A stretch of 64,000 nt of DNA. Origin: Mimachlamys varia. Its lineage: Eukaryota; Mollusca; Bivalvia; Pectinida; Pectinidae. The stretch spans positions 54,480,401 to 54,544,400 of the forward strand of contig OX392527.1 in the NCBI GenBank assembly GCA_947623455.1. The letters are read 5' to 3'. Below the pieces are notes generated by a model, which was given only the letters and a program-made list of their open reading frames with translations, was not told where the DNA came from and made no database searches. A program made the position numbers and the translations under genes. Positions 1 through 12,175 of the stretch are shown piece after piece; the first letter of the stretch is position 1, and the number at the start of each line of letters is the position of its first letter.

Positions 1-76
1 CAGGTAAATGTTGTCTCAGTAAGGTAGATGATGTCTCAGTAAGGTATATGTTGTCTCAGTACGGTAGATGCTGTCT

Positions 77-1200
77 CAGTACGTTAGATGTTGTTTTAGT
101 ACGGTAAATGATGTCTCAGTACGGTAGATGTTGTCTCAGTACGGTAGATGTTGTCTTAGTACGGTAGATGTTATCTCAATACGGTAGATGTTGTTTTAGT
201 ACGGTAGATGCTGTGTCAGTACGGTAGATGCTGTCTCAATACAGTAGACGTTGTCTCAGTACGGTAGATGTTGTCTTAGTACGGTAGATGTTGTCTCAGT
301 ACGGTAGATGTTGTCTCAGTACGTTAGATGATGTCTCAGTACGGTAAATGATGTCTCAGTACGGTAGATGCTGTCACAGTAAGGTAAATGTTGTCTCAGT
401 ACGGTATATGCTGTCTCAGTATCGTAAATGATGTCTCAGTTCGGAAGATGTTGTATCAGTACGTTAGATGCTGTCTCAGTACGAAAGATGCTGTCTCAGT
501 ACGGCAGATGCTGTCTCAGTACTGTAAATGATGTTTCAGTACGGCAGATGTTGTCTCAGTATGGTATATGTTGTTTCAATACGGTAGATGTTGTCTCGGT
601 ATGGTAGATGTTGTCTTGTCTCAGTACGTTAAATGTTGTCTCAGTACGGTAGATGCTTTCTCGGTACGGTAAATGTTGTCTCAGTACGCTAGATGATGTC
701 TCAGCACGGTAAATGTTGTCTCAGTACGCTAGATGTTGTCCCGGTACGGTAGATACTGCCGCAGTACGTTAGATGTTGTCTTAGTACGGTAGATGCTTTT
801 CAGTACGGTAGATGCTTTCTCAGTACGGTAGATGCTTTCTCAGTACGGTAGATGTTGTTTCAGTACTATAAATGCTGTCTCAGTAAGGTAGATGCTGTCT
901 CAGTACGTCAGATTTTGTCTCAGTATGGTAGATGATGTCTCAATACGTTAGATGATGTCTCATTACGGTAGATGTTGTCGCAGTACGGTAGACGTAGTCT
1001 CAGTACGGTAGATGCTGTCTCAGTACGGTTGATGTTGTCTCAGTACCATAGATGTTGTCTCAGTACGGTATATGTTGTCTCAGTACGGTAGATGCTGTCT
1101 CAGTACGGTAGATGCTGTCTCAATACGATAAATGCTGTCTCAGTACGGTAGATGCTGTCTCAGTACGGTAGATGTTGTCTCAGTACGGTAGATGCTGTCT
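77..1200. repeat. 1.1-kb higher-order repeat, copy 1
   Basis: This is the first copy of a higher-order repeat of about 56 units. Rare units recur at fixed distance: the CAATACAGTAGACG unit at 237 and 1,361, and the ATCGTAAATG unit at 417 and 1,541, both 1,124 bp apart. The GTCAGATTTTG unit lies at 901 and 1,981 (1,080 bp), and the GGTTGATG unit at 1,021 and 2,081 (1,060 bp). The changing offset reflects gain and loss of whole units between copies. Confidence 0.85.
611..625. repeat. Marker: 25-bp unit with 5-bp TTGTC gain, copy 1
   Basis: The sequence TTGTCTTGTCTCAG holds a local duplication of five bases, lengthening one unit from 20 to 25 bp and shifting the register. The same event is seen at 6,438 and 9,123 in the same neighbourhood, so the three share descent. 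It is unrelated to the 25-bp satellite at the right end. Confidence 0.9.
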
Positions 1201-2260
1201 CAGTACGTTAAATATTGTTTTAGTACGGTAAATGATGTCTCAGTACGGTAGATGTTTTTTCAGTACGGTAGATGTTGTCTTAGTACGGTAGATGTTATCT
1301 CAGTACGGTAGATGTTGTTTCAGTACGGTAGATGCTGTCTCAGTACGGTAGATGCTGTCTCAATACAGTAGACGTTGTCTCAGTACGGTAGATGTTGTCT
1401 TAGTACGGTAGATGTTGTCTCAGTACGGTAGATGTTGTCTCAGTACGTTAGATGATGTCTCAGTACGGTAAATGATGTCTCAGTACGGTAGATGCTGTCT
1501 CAGTACGGTAAATGTTGTCTCAGTACGGTATATGCTGTCTCAGTATCGTAAATGATGTCTCAGTACGGAAGATGTTGTATCAGTACGTTAGATGATGTCT
1601 CAGTACGATAAATGATGTCTCAGTACGTTAGATGCTGTCTCAGTACGAAAGATGCTGTCTCAGTACGGCAGATGCTGTCTCAGTACGGTAAATGATGTTT
1701 CAGTACGGCAGATGTTGTCTCAGTACGTTAAATGTTGTCTCAGTACGGTAGATGCTTTCTCGGTACGGTAAATGTTGTCTCAGTACGCTAGATAATGTCT
1801 CGGCACGGTAGATGTTGTCTCAGTACGCTAGATGTTGTCCCGGTACGGTAGATACTGTCTCAGTACGTTAGATGTTGTCTTAGTACGGTAGATGCTTTCT
1901 CAGTACGGTAGATGCTTTCTCAGTACGGTAGATCTTGTTTCAGTACTGTAAATACTGTCTCAGTAAGGTAAATGCTGTCTCAGTACGTCAGATTTTGTCT
2001 CAATATGGTAGATGATGTCTCATTACGGTAGATGTTGTCGCAGTACGGTAGACGTAGTCTCAGTACGGTAGATGCTGTCTCAGTACGGTTGATGCTGTCT
2101 CAGTACGATAGATGTTGTCTCAGTACCGTATATGTTGTCTCAGTACGGTAGATGCTGTCTCAGTACGGTAGATGCTGTCTCAATACGGTAAATGCTGTCT
2201 CAGTACGGTAGATGCTGTCTCAGTACGGTAGATGTTGTATCAGTACGTTAGATGATGTCT
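1201..2260. repeat. 1.1-kb higher-order repeat, copy 2
   Basis: This is the second copy of the repeat starting at 77. Relative to copy 1 it has two extra units near 1,581-1,620. It lacks a 65-bp piece (the three TATGGTATATG to TATGGTAGATG units together with the 5-bp gain). It also lacks one CAATACGTTAGATG unit near 2,010. Copies related to this pair are found again near 6.0-7.6 kb and 8.7-10.3 kb. Confidence 0.82.
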
Positions 2261-2480
2261 CAGTACGATAAATGATGTCTCAGTACGTTAGATGCTGTCT
2301 CAGTACGGTAGATGCTGTCTCAGTACGGTAGATGCTTTCTCAGTACGGTAAATGATGTCTCAGGACGGTAGATGTTGTCTCAGTACGGTATATGTTGTTT
2401 CAATACGGTAGATGTTGTCTCAGTATGTTAGATGTTGTCTCAGTACGTTAAATGTTGTCTCAGTACGGTAGATGCTGTCT

Positions 2481-2959
2481 CAGTACGTTAGATGATGTTT
2501 CAGTACGGTAGAAGCTGTCTCAGTAAAGTAGATGCTGTCTCAATAGGTAGATGTTGTCTCAGAACGGTAAATGTTGTCTCAGTACGCTAAATGATGTCTC
2601 AGTACGGTAGATGCTGTCTCAGTACAGTAGATGCTGTCTCAGTACGGTAAATGTTATCTAAGTACGCTAGATGATGTCTCAGTACGGTATTTGCTGTCTC
2701 AGTCAGGAAAATGTAGTCTCAGTAAGGAAAATATTGTCTCAGTAAGGTAGATGATGTCTCAGTGAGGTATATGTTGTCTCAGTACGGTAAATTTGGTCTC
2801 AGTACGATAGATGATGTCTCAGTACGGTATTTGCTGTCTCAGTCAGGTAAATGTTGTCTCAGTAAGGAAAATGTTGTCTCAGTAAGGTAGATGATGTCTC
2901 AGTAAGGTATATGTTGTCTCAGTACGGTAGATGTTGTCTGAGTATGGTAGATGCTGTCT
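2481..2959. repeat. Left flank of T block, copy 1
   Basis: These irregular units (GTAGAAGCTG, TCAATAGGTAG with a 1-bp loss near 2,545, TATTTGCTG, TCAGTCAGG, AAGGAAAATG) connect the A-type block to T block 1. The same series recurs at 10,873-11,411, where it carries an extra 60 bp (three units). Confidence 0.8.
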
Positions 2960-3723
2960 CAGTACAGTAGCTGCTGTTTAAGTAAACTAAATGCTGTCTC
3001 AGTATGGTAGATGTTGTCTCAGTAAGATATTTGCTGTCTCAGTATGGTAGATGCTTTCTCATTACGGTAGATGCTGACTGTATCGGTACGCCATATACTG
3101 TCTCAGTTCGGTAGACGTTGTCTCAGTACTGTAGATGCTGTCTCTGTACGGTAGATGCTGTCTCAATACGGTAGATATTGTCTAAGTAAGACATTTGCTG
3201 TCTCAGTACAGTATATCCTGTTTCTGCACGGTCGGTGTTGTCTCAGTACGGTAGATGTTGTTTCAGTAAGGTAGATTATGTCTCAGTTCAGTAGATGTTG
3301 TCTCAGTAAGGTAGATGCTGTCTCAGTACGGTAGATGATGTCTCAGTCCTGTAAGTGTTAGCTGTCTCAGTACGGTAGAACCTGTCTCTGTACAGCAGAT
3401 GCTGTTTCAGTAAGGTAGATGCAATGTCAGTACGGTAGATGTTGTTTCAGTACGGTAGATGTTGTCTCAGTACGGTAAATGTTGTCTCAGTACGGTAGAT
3501 ACTGTTTTAGTAAGTTATTTGCTGTCTCAGTTTGGTATATGTTTTCTCAGTAAGGTATATGTTGTCTCAGTACGGTATATTTTGTCTCAGTAAGGTGGAT
3601 GCGGTGTCAGTACGGTAGATGTTGTCTCAGTACGGTATATGTTGTCTCAGTACGGTAGATGTTGTCCCAGTACAGTATATGTTGTCTGAGTACGGTAGAT
3701 GCTGTTTAAGTTATTTGCTGTCT
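2960..3723. repeat. T block, copy 1
   Basis: This is a distinctive run of diverged 20-bp units. It opens with CAGTACAGTAGCTGCTG and AGTAAACTAAATG. It holds a 24-bp unit around GACTGTATCGGTACGCC (3,076) and a second 24-bp unit around CAGTCCTGTAAGTGTTAG (3,344). It ends with a pair missing 4 bp, GCTGTTTAAGTTATTTGC (3,701). These net length changes make it recognisable wherever it occurs. Five copies exist in the window, each followed by the same B-type succession, so the block marks the start of a very large repeat unit. Confidence 0.88.
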
Positions 3724-5560
3724 CAGCACGGAATATGTTGTCTCAGTAAGGTAGATGTGGTGTCAGAACGGTAGACGTTGTCTCAGTACGGTAGATGCTG
3801 TTTCAGTACGGTAAATGCTGTTTCAGTACGGTAGATTCTGTCTCAATACGGAAGATGTTGTCTCAGTACGGTAGATGTTGTCTCAATACGGCAGATGTTG
3901 TCTCAGTACGGTAGATGTTTTCTCAGTACGGTATATGTTTTCTCAGTAAGGTAAATGCGGTGTCAGTACGGTAGATGTTGTCTCAGTACGGTATATGTTG
4001 TCTCAGTAAGGTATATGCGGTGTCAGTACGGTAGATGTTGTCTCAGTACGGTATATGCTGTTTTAGTAAGTTATTTGCTGTCTCAGTACGGTATATGTGG
4101 TCTCAGTACGGTAGATGCTGTCTCAGTACGGTAGATGTTGTCTGAGTACGGTAGATGTTGCCTGAGTACGGTATATACTGTCACAATACGGTAGATGTTG
4201 TCTCAGTACGGTAGATGTTGTCTCAGTACGGTAGATGTTGTATTAATTACGTAGTTGCTATTTTAGTAAGTTATTTGCTGTCTCAGTACGGTATATGTTG
4301 TCTTAGTAAGGTAGATGCAGTGTCAGTACGGTAGATGTTGTCTCAGTACGGTACATGCTGTTTCAGTACGGTTGATGTTGTCTCAGTACGGTAGATGTTG
4401 TATCAGTTAGGTAGATGATGTCTCAGAAAGGTAGATGTTGTCTCAGTACGGTAGATGTTGTCTCAGTACGGTAGATGTTGTCTGAGTACGGTAGATACTG
4501 TTTTAGTAAGTTATTTGTTGTCTCAGTACGGTATATGTTGTCTCAGTAAGGTAGATGTTGTCTCAGTACGGTAGATGTTGTCTCAGTAAGGTAAATGCGG
4601 TGTCAGAACGGTAGATGTTGTCTCAGTACGGTATATGTTGTCTCAGTAAGGTAGATACGGTGTCAGTACGGTAGATGCTGTTTTAGTAAGTAATTTGCTG
4701 CCTCAGTACGGTATATGTGGTCTCAGTAAGGTAGATACTGTCTCAGTACGGTAGATGCTGTCTCAGTACGGTAGATGTTGTCTGAGTACGGTATAAACTG
4801 TCACAATACGGTATATGTTGTCTCAGTACGGTAGATACTGTCTCAATACGGTAGATGTTTTCTCAGTAAGGTAGATGCGGTGTCAGAACGGTAGATGTTA
4901 TCTCAATACGGCAGATGTTGTCTCAGTACGGTAGATGTTTTCTCAGTACGGTATATGTTGTCTCAGTAAGGTAAATGCGGTGTCAGTACGGTAGATGTTG
5001 TCTCAGTACGGTATATGTTGTCTCAGTAAGGTAGATGCGGTGTCAGTACGGTAGATGTTGTCTCAGTACGGTATATGCTGTTTTAGTAAGTTATTTGCTG
5101 TCTCAGTACGGTATATGTGGTCTCAGTACGGTAGATGCTGTCTCAGTACGGTAGATGTTGTCTGAGTACGGTAGATGTTGTCTGAGTACGGTGTATACTG
5201 TCACAATACGGTAGATGTTTTCTCAGTACGGAAGATGTTGTCTCAGTACGGTAGATGTTGTATCAATTAGGTAGCTGATGTCTCAGTACGGTATATGTTG
5301 TCTGAGTACGGTAGATGCTATTTTAGTAGGTTATTTGCTGTCTCAGTACGGTATATGTTGTCTCAGTAAGGTAGATGCGGTGTCAGTACGGTAGATGTTG
5401 TCTCAGTACGGTAGATGCTGTCTCAGTACTGTAGATGCTGTCTCAGTACGGTAGATGTTTTCTCAGTACGGTAGATGTTGTCTCAGTACGGTAGATGCTG
5501 ATTTAGTAAGTTACTTGCTGTCTCAGTACGGTATATGTTGTCTTAGTAAGGTAGATGCGG
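3724..5560. repeat. B-type block 1 of the 20-bp satellite
   Basis: This run of 20-bp units has the B repertoire: CAGTAAGGTAGATGCGGTGT, TAGTAAGTTATTTGCTGTCT, GAGTACGGTAGATG, GGTGTATACTGTCACAATACG and TTAATTACGTAG (4,240). Together with T block 1 it is matched at about 11,412-13,900, 8,452 bp further on (8,432 bp by 5,191 and 13,623, after loss or gain of one unit). It switches to A-type near 5,561. Confidence 0.82.
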
Positions 5561-7620
5561 TGTCAGTACGGTAGACGTAGTCTCAGTACGGTATATGCTG
5601 TCTCAGTACGGTTGATGCTGTCTCAGTACGATAGATGTTGTCTCAGTACGGTATATGTTGTCTCAGTACGGTAGATGCTGTCTCAGTACGGTAGATGCTG
5701 TCATAATACGGTAAATGCTGTCTCAGTACGGTAGATGCTGTCTCAGTACGGTAGATGTTGTCTCAGTACGGTAGATGTTGTCTCAGTAAGGAAAATGTTG
5801 TCTCAGTAAGATTGATGATGTCTCAGTAAGGTATATGTTGTCTCAGTACGGTAGATGCTGTCTCAGTACGGTATATGTTGTCTCAGTACGGTAGATGCTG
5901 TCTCAGTACGGTAGATGCTGTCTCAATACGGTAAATGCTGTCTCAGTACGGTAGATGTTATCTCAGTACGGTAGATGTTGTTTTAGTACGGTAGATGCTG
6001 TGTCAGTACGGTAGATGCTGTCTCAATACAGTAGACGTTGTCTCAGTACGGTAGATGTTGTCTTAGTACGGTAGATGTTGTCTCAGTACGGTAGATGTTG
6101 TCTCAGTACGTTAGATGATGTCTCAGTACGGTAAATGATGTCTCAGTACGGTAGATGCTGTCTCAGTACTGTAAATGTTGTCTCAGTACGGTATATGCTG
6201 TTTCAGTATCGTAAATGATGTCTCAGTACGGAAGATGTTGTATCAGTACGTTAGATGATGTCTCAGTACGATAAATGATGTCTCAGTACGTTAGATGCTG
6301 TCTCAGTACGAAAGATGCTGTCTCAGTACGAAAGATGCTGTCTCAGTACTGTAAATGATGTTTCAGTACGGCAGATGTTGTCTCAGTATGGTATATGTTG
6401 TTTCAATACGGTAGATGTTGTCTCGGTATGGTAGATGTTGTCTTGTCTCAGTACGTTAAATGTTGTCTCAGTACGGTAGATGCTTTCTCGGTACGGTAAA
6501 TGTTGTCTCAGTACGCTAGATGATGTCTCAGCACGGTAAATGTTGTCTCAGTACGCTAGATGTTGTCCCGGTACGGTAGATACTGCCTCAGTACGTTAGA
6601 TGTTGTCTTAGTACGGTAGATGCTTTCTCAGTACGGTAGATGCTTTCTCAGTACGGTAGATGTTGTTTCAGTACTATAAATGCTGTCTCAGTAAGGTAGA
6701 TGCTGTCTCAGTACGTCAGATTTTGTCTCAGTATGGTAGATGATGTCTCAATACGTTAGATGATGTCTCATTACGGTAGATGTTGTTGCAGTACGGTAGA
6801 CGTAGTCTCAGTACGGTAGATGCTGTCTCAGTACGGTTGATGTTGTCTCAGTACCATAGATGTTGTCTCAGTACGGTATATGTTGTCTCAGTACGGTAGA
6901 TGCTGTCTCAGTACGGTAGATGCTGTCTCAATACGGTAAATGCTGTCTCAGTACGGTAGATGCTGTCTCAGTACGGTAGATGTTGTCTCAGTACGGTAGA
7001 TGCTGTCTCAGTACGGTATATGTTGTTTTAGTACGGTAAATGATGTCTCAGTACGGTAGATGTTGTCTCAGTACGGTAGATGTTGTCTTAGTACGGTAGA
7101 TGTTATCTCAGTACGGTAGATGTTGTTTCAGTACGGTAGATGCTGTCTCAATACAGTAGATGTTGTCTCAGTACGTTAGATGATGTCTCAGTACGGTAAA
7201 TGATGTCTCAGTACGGTAGATGCTGTGTCAGTACGGTAAATGTTGTCTCAGTACGGTATATGCTGTCTCAGTATCGTAAATGATGTCTCAGTACGGAAGA
7301 TGTTGTATCAGTACGTTAGATGATGTCTCAGTACGATAAATGATGTCTCAGTACGTTAGATGCTGTCTCAGTACGAAAGATGCTGTTTCAGTACGGCAGA
7401 TGCTGTCTCAGTACGGTAAATGATGTTTCAGTACGGCAGATGTTGTCTCAGTACGTTAAATGTTGTCTCAGTACGGTAGATGCTTTCTCGGTACGGTAAA
7501 TGTTGTCTCAGTACGCTAGATAATGTCTCGGCACGGTAAATGTTGTCTAAGTACGCTAGATGTTGTCCCGGTACGGTAGATACTGTCTCAGTACGTTAGA
7601 TGTTGTCTTAGTACGGTAGA
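5561..7620. repeat. A-type block 2
   Basis: The A repertoire resumes at the GTAGACGTAGTCT unit, which corresponds to about 2,041 in block 1, and continues through a series like 60-800 and 1,200-1,900. A small piece near 5,780-5,850 resembles the irregular flank of the T block. It ends abruptly at 7,617-7,625, where B-type sequence begins. Confidence 0.8.
6438..6452. repeat. Marker: 25-bp unit with TTGTC gain, copy 2
   Basis: This is the same 5-bp gain as at 611, within the same series of neighbouring units (TATGGTATATG, CAATACGG, TCTCGGTATGG before it; ACGTTAAATG after it). The distance to copy 1 is 5,827 bp and to copy 3 is 2,685 bp. Confidence 0.9.
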
Positions 7621-10305
7621 TGTTTTCTCAGTACGGTATATGTTGTCTCAGTAAGGTAAATGCGGTGTCAGTACGGTAGATGTTGTCTCAGTACGGTATA
7701 TGTTGTCTCAGTAAGGTAGATGCGGTGTCAGTACGGTAGATGTTGTCTCAGTACGGTATATGCTGTTTTAGTAAGTTATTTGCTGTCTCAGTACGGTATA
7801 TGTGGTCTCAGTACGGTAGATGCTGTCTCAGTACGGTAGATGTTGTCTGAGTACGGTAGATGTTGTCTGAGTACGGTGTATACTGTCACAATACGGTAGA
7901 TGTTTTCTCAGTACGGAAGATGTTGTCTCAGTACGGTAGATGTTGTATCAATTAGGTAGCTGATGTCTCAGTACGGTATATGTTGTCTGAGTACGGTAGA
8001 TGCTATTTTAGTAGGTTATTTGCTGTCTCAGTACGGTATATGTTGTCTCAGTAAGGTAGATGCGGTGTCAGTACGGTAGATGTTGTCTCAGTACGGTAGA
8101 TGCTGTCTCAGTACTGTAGATGCTGTCTCAGTACGGTAGATGTTTTCTCAGTACGGTAGATGTTGTCTCAGTACGGTAGATGCTGATTTAGTAAGTTACT
8201 TGCTGTCTCAGTACGGTATATGTTGTCTTAGTAAGGTAGATGCGGTGTCAGTACGGTAGACGTAGTCTCAGTACGGTATATGCTGTCTCAGTACGGTTGA
8301 TGCTGTCTCAGTACGATAGATGTTGTCTCAGTACGGTATATGTTGTCTCAGTACGGTAGATGTTGTCTCAGTACGGTAGATGCTGTCTCAATACGGTAAA
8401 TGCTGTCTCAGTACGGTAGATGCTGTCTCAGTACGGTAGATGTTGTCTCAGTACGGTAGATGTTGTCTCAGTAAGGAAAATGTTGTCTCAGTAAGATTGA
8501 TGATGTCTCAGTAAGGTATATGTTGTCTCAGTACGGTAGATGCTGTCTCAGTACGGTATATGTTGTCTCAGTACGGTAGATGCTGTCTCAGTACGGTAGA
8601 TGCTGTCTCAATACGGTAAATGCTGTCTCAGTACGGTAGATGTTATCTCAGTACGGTAGATGTTGTTTTAGTACGGTAGATGCTGTGTCAGTACGGTAGA
8701 TGTTGTCTCAATACAGTAGACGTTGTCTCAGTACGGTAGATGTTGTCTTAGTACGGTAGATGTTGTCTCAGTACGGTAGATGTTGTCTCAGTACGTTAGA
8801 TGATGTCTCAGTACGGTAAATGATGTCTCAGTACGGTAGATGCTGTCTCAGTACGGTAAATGTTGTCTCAGTACGGTATATGCTGTCTCAGTATCGTAAA
8901 TGATGTCTCAGTACGGAAGATGTTGTATCAGTACGTTAGATGATGTCTCAGTACGATAAATGATGTCTCAGTACGTTAGATGCTGTCTCAGTACGAAAGA
9001 TGCTGTCTCAGTACGAAAGATGCTGTCTCAGTACTGTAAATGATGTTTCAGTACGGCAGATGTTGTCTCAGTATGGTATATGTTGTTTCAATACGGTAGA
9101 TGTTGTCTCGGTATGGTAGATGTTGTCTTGTCTCAGTACGTTAAATGTTGTCTCAGTACGGTAGATGCTTTCTCGGTACGGTAAATGTTGTCTCAGTACG
9201 CTAGATGATGTCTCAGCACGGTAAATGTTGTCTCAGTACGCTAGATGTTGTCCCGGTACGGTAGATACTGCCTCAGTACGTTAGATGTTGTCTTAGTACG
9301 GTAGATGTTGTCTCAGTACGGTAGATGCTTTCTCAGTACGGTAGATGTTGTTTCAGTACTATAAATGCTGTCTCAGTAAGGTAGATGCTGTCTCAGTACG
9401 TCAGATTTTGTCTCAGTATGGTAGATGATGTCTCAATACGTTAGATGATGTCTCATTACGGTAGATGTTGTTGCAGTACGGTAGACGTAGTCTCAGTACG
9501 GTAGATGCTGTCTCAGTACGGTTGATGTTGTCTCAGTACCATAGATGTTGTCTCAGTACGGTATATGTTGTCTCAGTACGGTAGATGCTGTCTCAGTACG
9601 GTAGATGCTGTCTCAATACGGTAAATGCTGTCTCAGTACGGTAGATGCTGTCTCAGTACGGTAGATGTTGTCTCAGTACGGTAGATGCTGTCTCAGTACG
9701 GTATATGTTGTTTTAGTACGGTAAATGATGTCTCAGTACGGTAGATGTTGTCTCAGTACGGTAGATGTTGTCTTAGTACGGTAGATGTTATCTCAGTACG
9801 GTAGATGTTGTTTCAGTACGGTAGATGCTGTCTCAATACAGTAGATGTTGTCTCAGTACGTTAGATGATGTCTCAGTACGGTAAATGATGTCTCAGTACG
9901 GTAGATGCTGTGTCAGTACGGTAAATGTTGTCTCAGTACGGTATATGCTGTCTCAGTATCGTAAATGATGTCTCAGTACGGAAGATGTTGTATCAGTACG
10001 TTAGATGATGTCTCAGTACGATAAATGATGTCTCAGTACGTTAGATGCTGTCTCAGTACGAAAGATGCTGTTTCAGTACGGCAGATGCTGTCTCAGTACG
10101 GTAAATGATGTTTCAGTACGGCAGATGTTGTCTCAGTACGTTAAATGTTGTCTCAGTACGGTAGATGCTTTCTCGGTACGGTAAATGTTGTCTCAGTACG
10201 CTAGATAATGTCTCGGCACGGTAAATGTTGTCTAAGTACGCTAGATGTTGTCCCGGTGCGGTAGATACTGTCTCAGTACGTTAGATGTTGTCTTAGTACG
10301 GTAGA
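7621..10305. repeat. 2,685-bp tandem duplication, copy 2
   Basis: This is the second copy of 4,936-7,620. It opens TGTTTTCTCAGTACGGTATA exactly as copy 1 does, then runs B-type to about 8,245 and A-type after that. Differences seen by eye include 6,001-6,020 against 8,686-8,705, GTACTGTAAATG (6,168) against GTACGGTAAATG, and GCTTTC against GTTGTC near 9,308. Beyond 10,305 the sequence continues as A-type, which shows the true right neighbour of the duplicated segment. Confidence 0.92.
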
Positions 10306-10872
10306 TGCTTTCTCAGTACGGTAGATGTTGTTTCAGTACTGTAAATGCTGTCTCAGTAATGTAGATGCTGTCTCAGTACGTCAGATTTTGTCTCAGTATG
10401 GTAGATGATGTCTCAATATGTTAGATGATGTCTCATTACGGTAGATGTTGTCGCAGTACGGTAGACGTAGTCTCAGTACGGTAGATGCTGTCTCAGTGCG
10501 GTTGATGCTGTCTCAGTACGATAGATGTTGTCTCAGTACAGTATATGTTGTCTCAGTACGGTAGATGCTGTCTCAGTACGGTAGATGCTGTCTCAATACG
10601 GTAAATGCTGTCTAAGTACGGTAGATGCTGTCTCAGTACGGTAGATGTTCTCTCTGTACGGTAGATGTTGTCTCAGTACGGTAGATGTTGTCCCAGTACG
10701 GTAAATGATGTCTCAGTACGGTAGATGCTGTCTCAGTACGGTAAATGTTGTCTCAGTACGGTAGATGCTGTCTCAGTACGGTAAATATGTCTCAGTACGG
10801 TAGATGTTGTATCAGTACGTTAGATGATGTCTCAGTACGATAAATGATGTCTCAGTATGTTAGATGCTGTCT
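8246..10872. repeat. A-type block 3
   Basis: This A-type sequence is mostly inside the second 2,685-bp copy and extends past it to 10,872. Past 10,305 it contains the GTCAGATTTTG unit again (10,374) and a 1-bp loss near 10,785 (GTAAATATGTCTC). It leads into the T-block flank as block 1 does. Confidence 0.8.
9123..9137. repeat. Marker: 25-bp unit with TTGTC gain, copy 3
   Basis: This third copy of the 5-bp gain lies 2,685 bp from copy 2, as expected for the tandem duplication. Confidence 0.9.
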
Positions 10873-11411
10873 CAGTACGTTAGATGATGTTTCAGTACGG
10901 TAGAAGCTGTCTCAGTAAAGTAGATGCTGTCTCAATAGGTAGATGTTGTCTCAGTACGGTAAATGTTGTCTCAGTACGCTAGATGATGTCTCAGTACGGT
11001 AGATGCTGTCTCAGTACAGTAGATGCTGTCTCAGTCCGGTAAATGTTATCTCAGTTCGCTAGATGATATCTCAGTACGGTAGATGCTGTCTCAGTACGGT
11101 AAATGTGGTCTCAGTACGCTAGATGATGTCTCAGTACGGTATTTGCTGTCTCAGTCAGGAAAATGTAGTCTCAGTAAGGAAAATATTATCTCAGTAAGGT
11201 AGATGATGTCTCAGTGAGGTATATGTTGTCTCAGTACGGTAAATGTGGTCTCAGTACGATAGATGATGTCTCAGTACGGTATTTGCTGTCTCAGTCAGGT
11301 AAATGTTGTCTCAGTAAGGAAAATGTTGTCTCAGTAAGGTAGATGATGTCTCAGTAAGGTATATGTTGTCTCGGTACGGTAGATGTTGTCTGAGTATGGT
11401 AGATGCTGTCT
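10873..11411. repeat. Left flank of T block, copy 2
   Basis: This repeats 2,481-2,959, including the 1-bp loss in TCAATAGGTAG. It has 60 bp (three units) more near 11,055-11,115. The offset therefore changes from 8,392 bp before the extra piece to 8,452 bp after it. Confidence 0.8.
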
Positions 11412-12175
11412 CAGTACAGTAGCTGCTGTCTAAGTAAACTAAATGCTGTCTCAGTATGGTAGATGTTGTCTCAGTAAGATATTTGCTGTCTCAGTATGGT
11501 AGATGCTTTCTCATTACGGTAGATGCTGACTGTATCGGTACGCCATATACTGTCTCAGTTCGGTAGACGTTGTCTCAGTACGGTAGATGCTGTCTCTGTA
11601 CGGTAGATGCTGTCTCAATACGGTAGATATTGTCTAAGTAAGACATTTGCTGTCTCAGTACAGTATATCCTGTTTCTGCACGGTCGGTGTTGTCTCAGTA
11701 CGGTAGATGTTTTTTCAGTAAGGTAGATGATGTCTTAGTTCAGTAGATGTTGTCTCAGTAAGGTAGATGCTGTCTCAGTACGGTAGATGATGTCTCAGTC
11801 CTGTAAGTGTTAGCTGTCTCAGTACGGTAGAACCTGTCTCTGTACAGCAGATGCTGTTTCAGTAAGGTAGATGCGGTGTCAGTACGGTAGATGTTGTTTC
11901 AGTACGGTAGATGTTATCTCAGTACGGTAAATGTTGTCTCAGTACGGTAGATACTGTTTTAGTAAGTTATTTGCTGTCTCAGTTCGGTATATGTTTTCTC
12001 AGTAAGGTATATGTTGTCTCAGTACGGTATATTTTGTCTCAGTAAGGTGGATGCGGTGTCAGTACGGTAGATGTTGTCTCAGTACGGTATATGTTGTCTC
12101 AGTACGGTAGATGTTGTCCCAGTACAGTATATGTTGTCTGAGTACGGTAGATGCTGTTTAAGTAATTTGCTGTCT
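11412..12175. repeat. T block, copy 2
   Basis: The markers lie at 11,528 (GACTGTATCGGTACGCC), 11,796 (CAGTCCTGTAAGTGTTAG) and 12,153 (4-bp-deleted pair, here GTTTAAGTAATTTGC). The internal distances (268 and 357 bp) equal those of copy 1. Copies 1 and 2 are 8,452 bp apart. Confidence 0.88.

Larger units (their letters stand above)
1..2480. repeat. A-type block 1 of the 20-bp satellite
   Basis: This stretch of 20-bp units has its own repertoire: many GATGCTGTCT endings, AAATGATGTCT units, ACGTTAGATG, ACGAAAGATG, ATCGTAAATG and GCTTTCTCAG variants. The B-type signatures (TAAGTTATTTGCTG, GATGCGGTGTCAG, CAATTAGGTAG) are absent. Register shifts are a 5-bp gain at about 611-620 and a 1-bp loss at about 790-800. 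The same repertoire returns at 5,561-7,620 and 8,246-10,872. The block has internal periodicity of about 1.1 kb. Confidence 0.85.
4936..7620. repeat. 2,685-bp tandem duplication, copy 1
   Basis: This segment is repeated immediately downstream with an exact 2,685-bp offset (134 units plus the 5-bp gain). Anchors are GTGTATACTG at 5,191 and 7,876, the TTGTCTTGTCT marker at 6,438 and 9,123, and GTCAGATTTTG at 6,709 and 9,394. Only a handful of single-base differences were seen between copies. It joins B-type sequence (to about 5,560) to A-type sequence. Confidence 0.92.
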
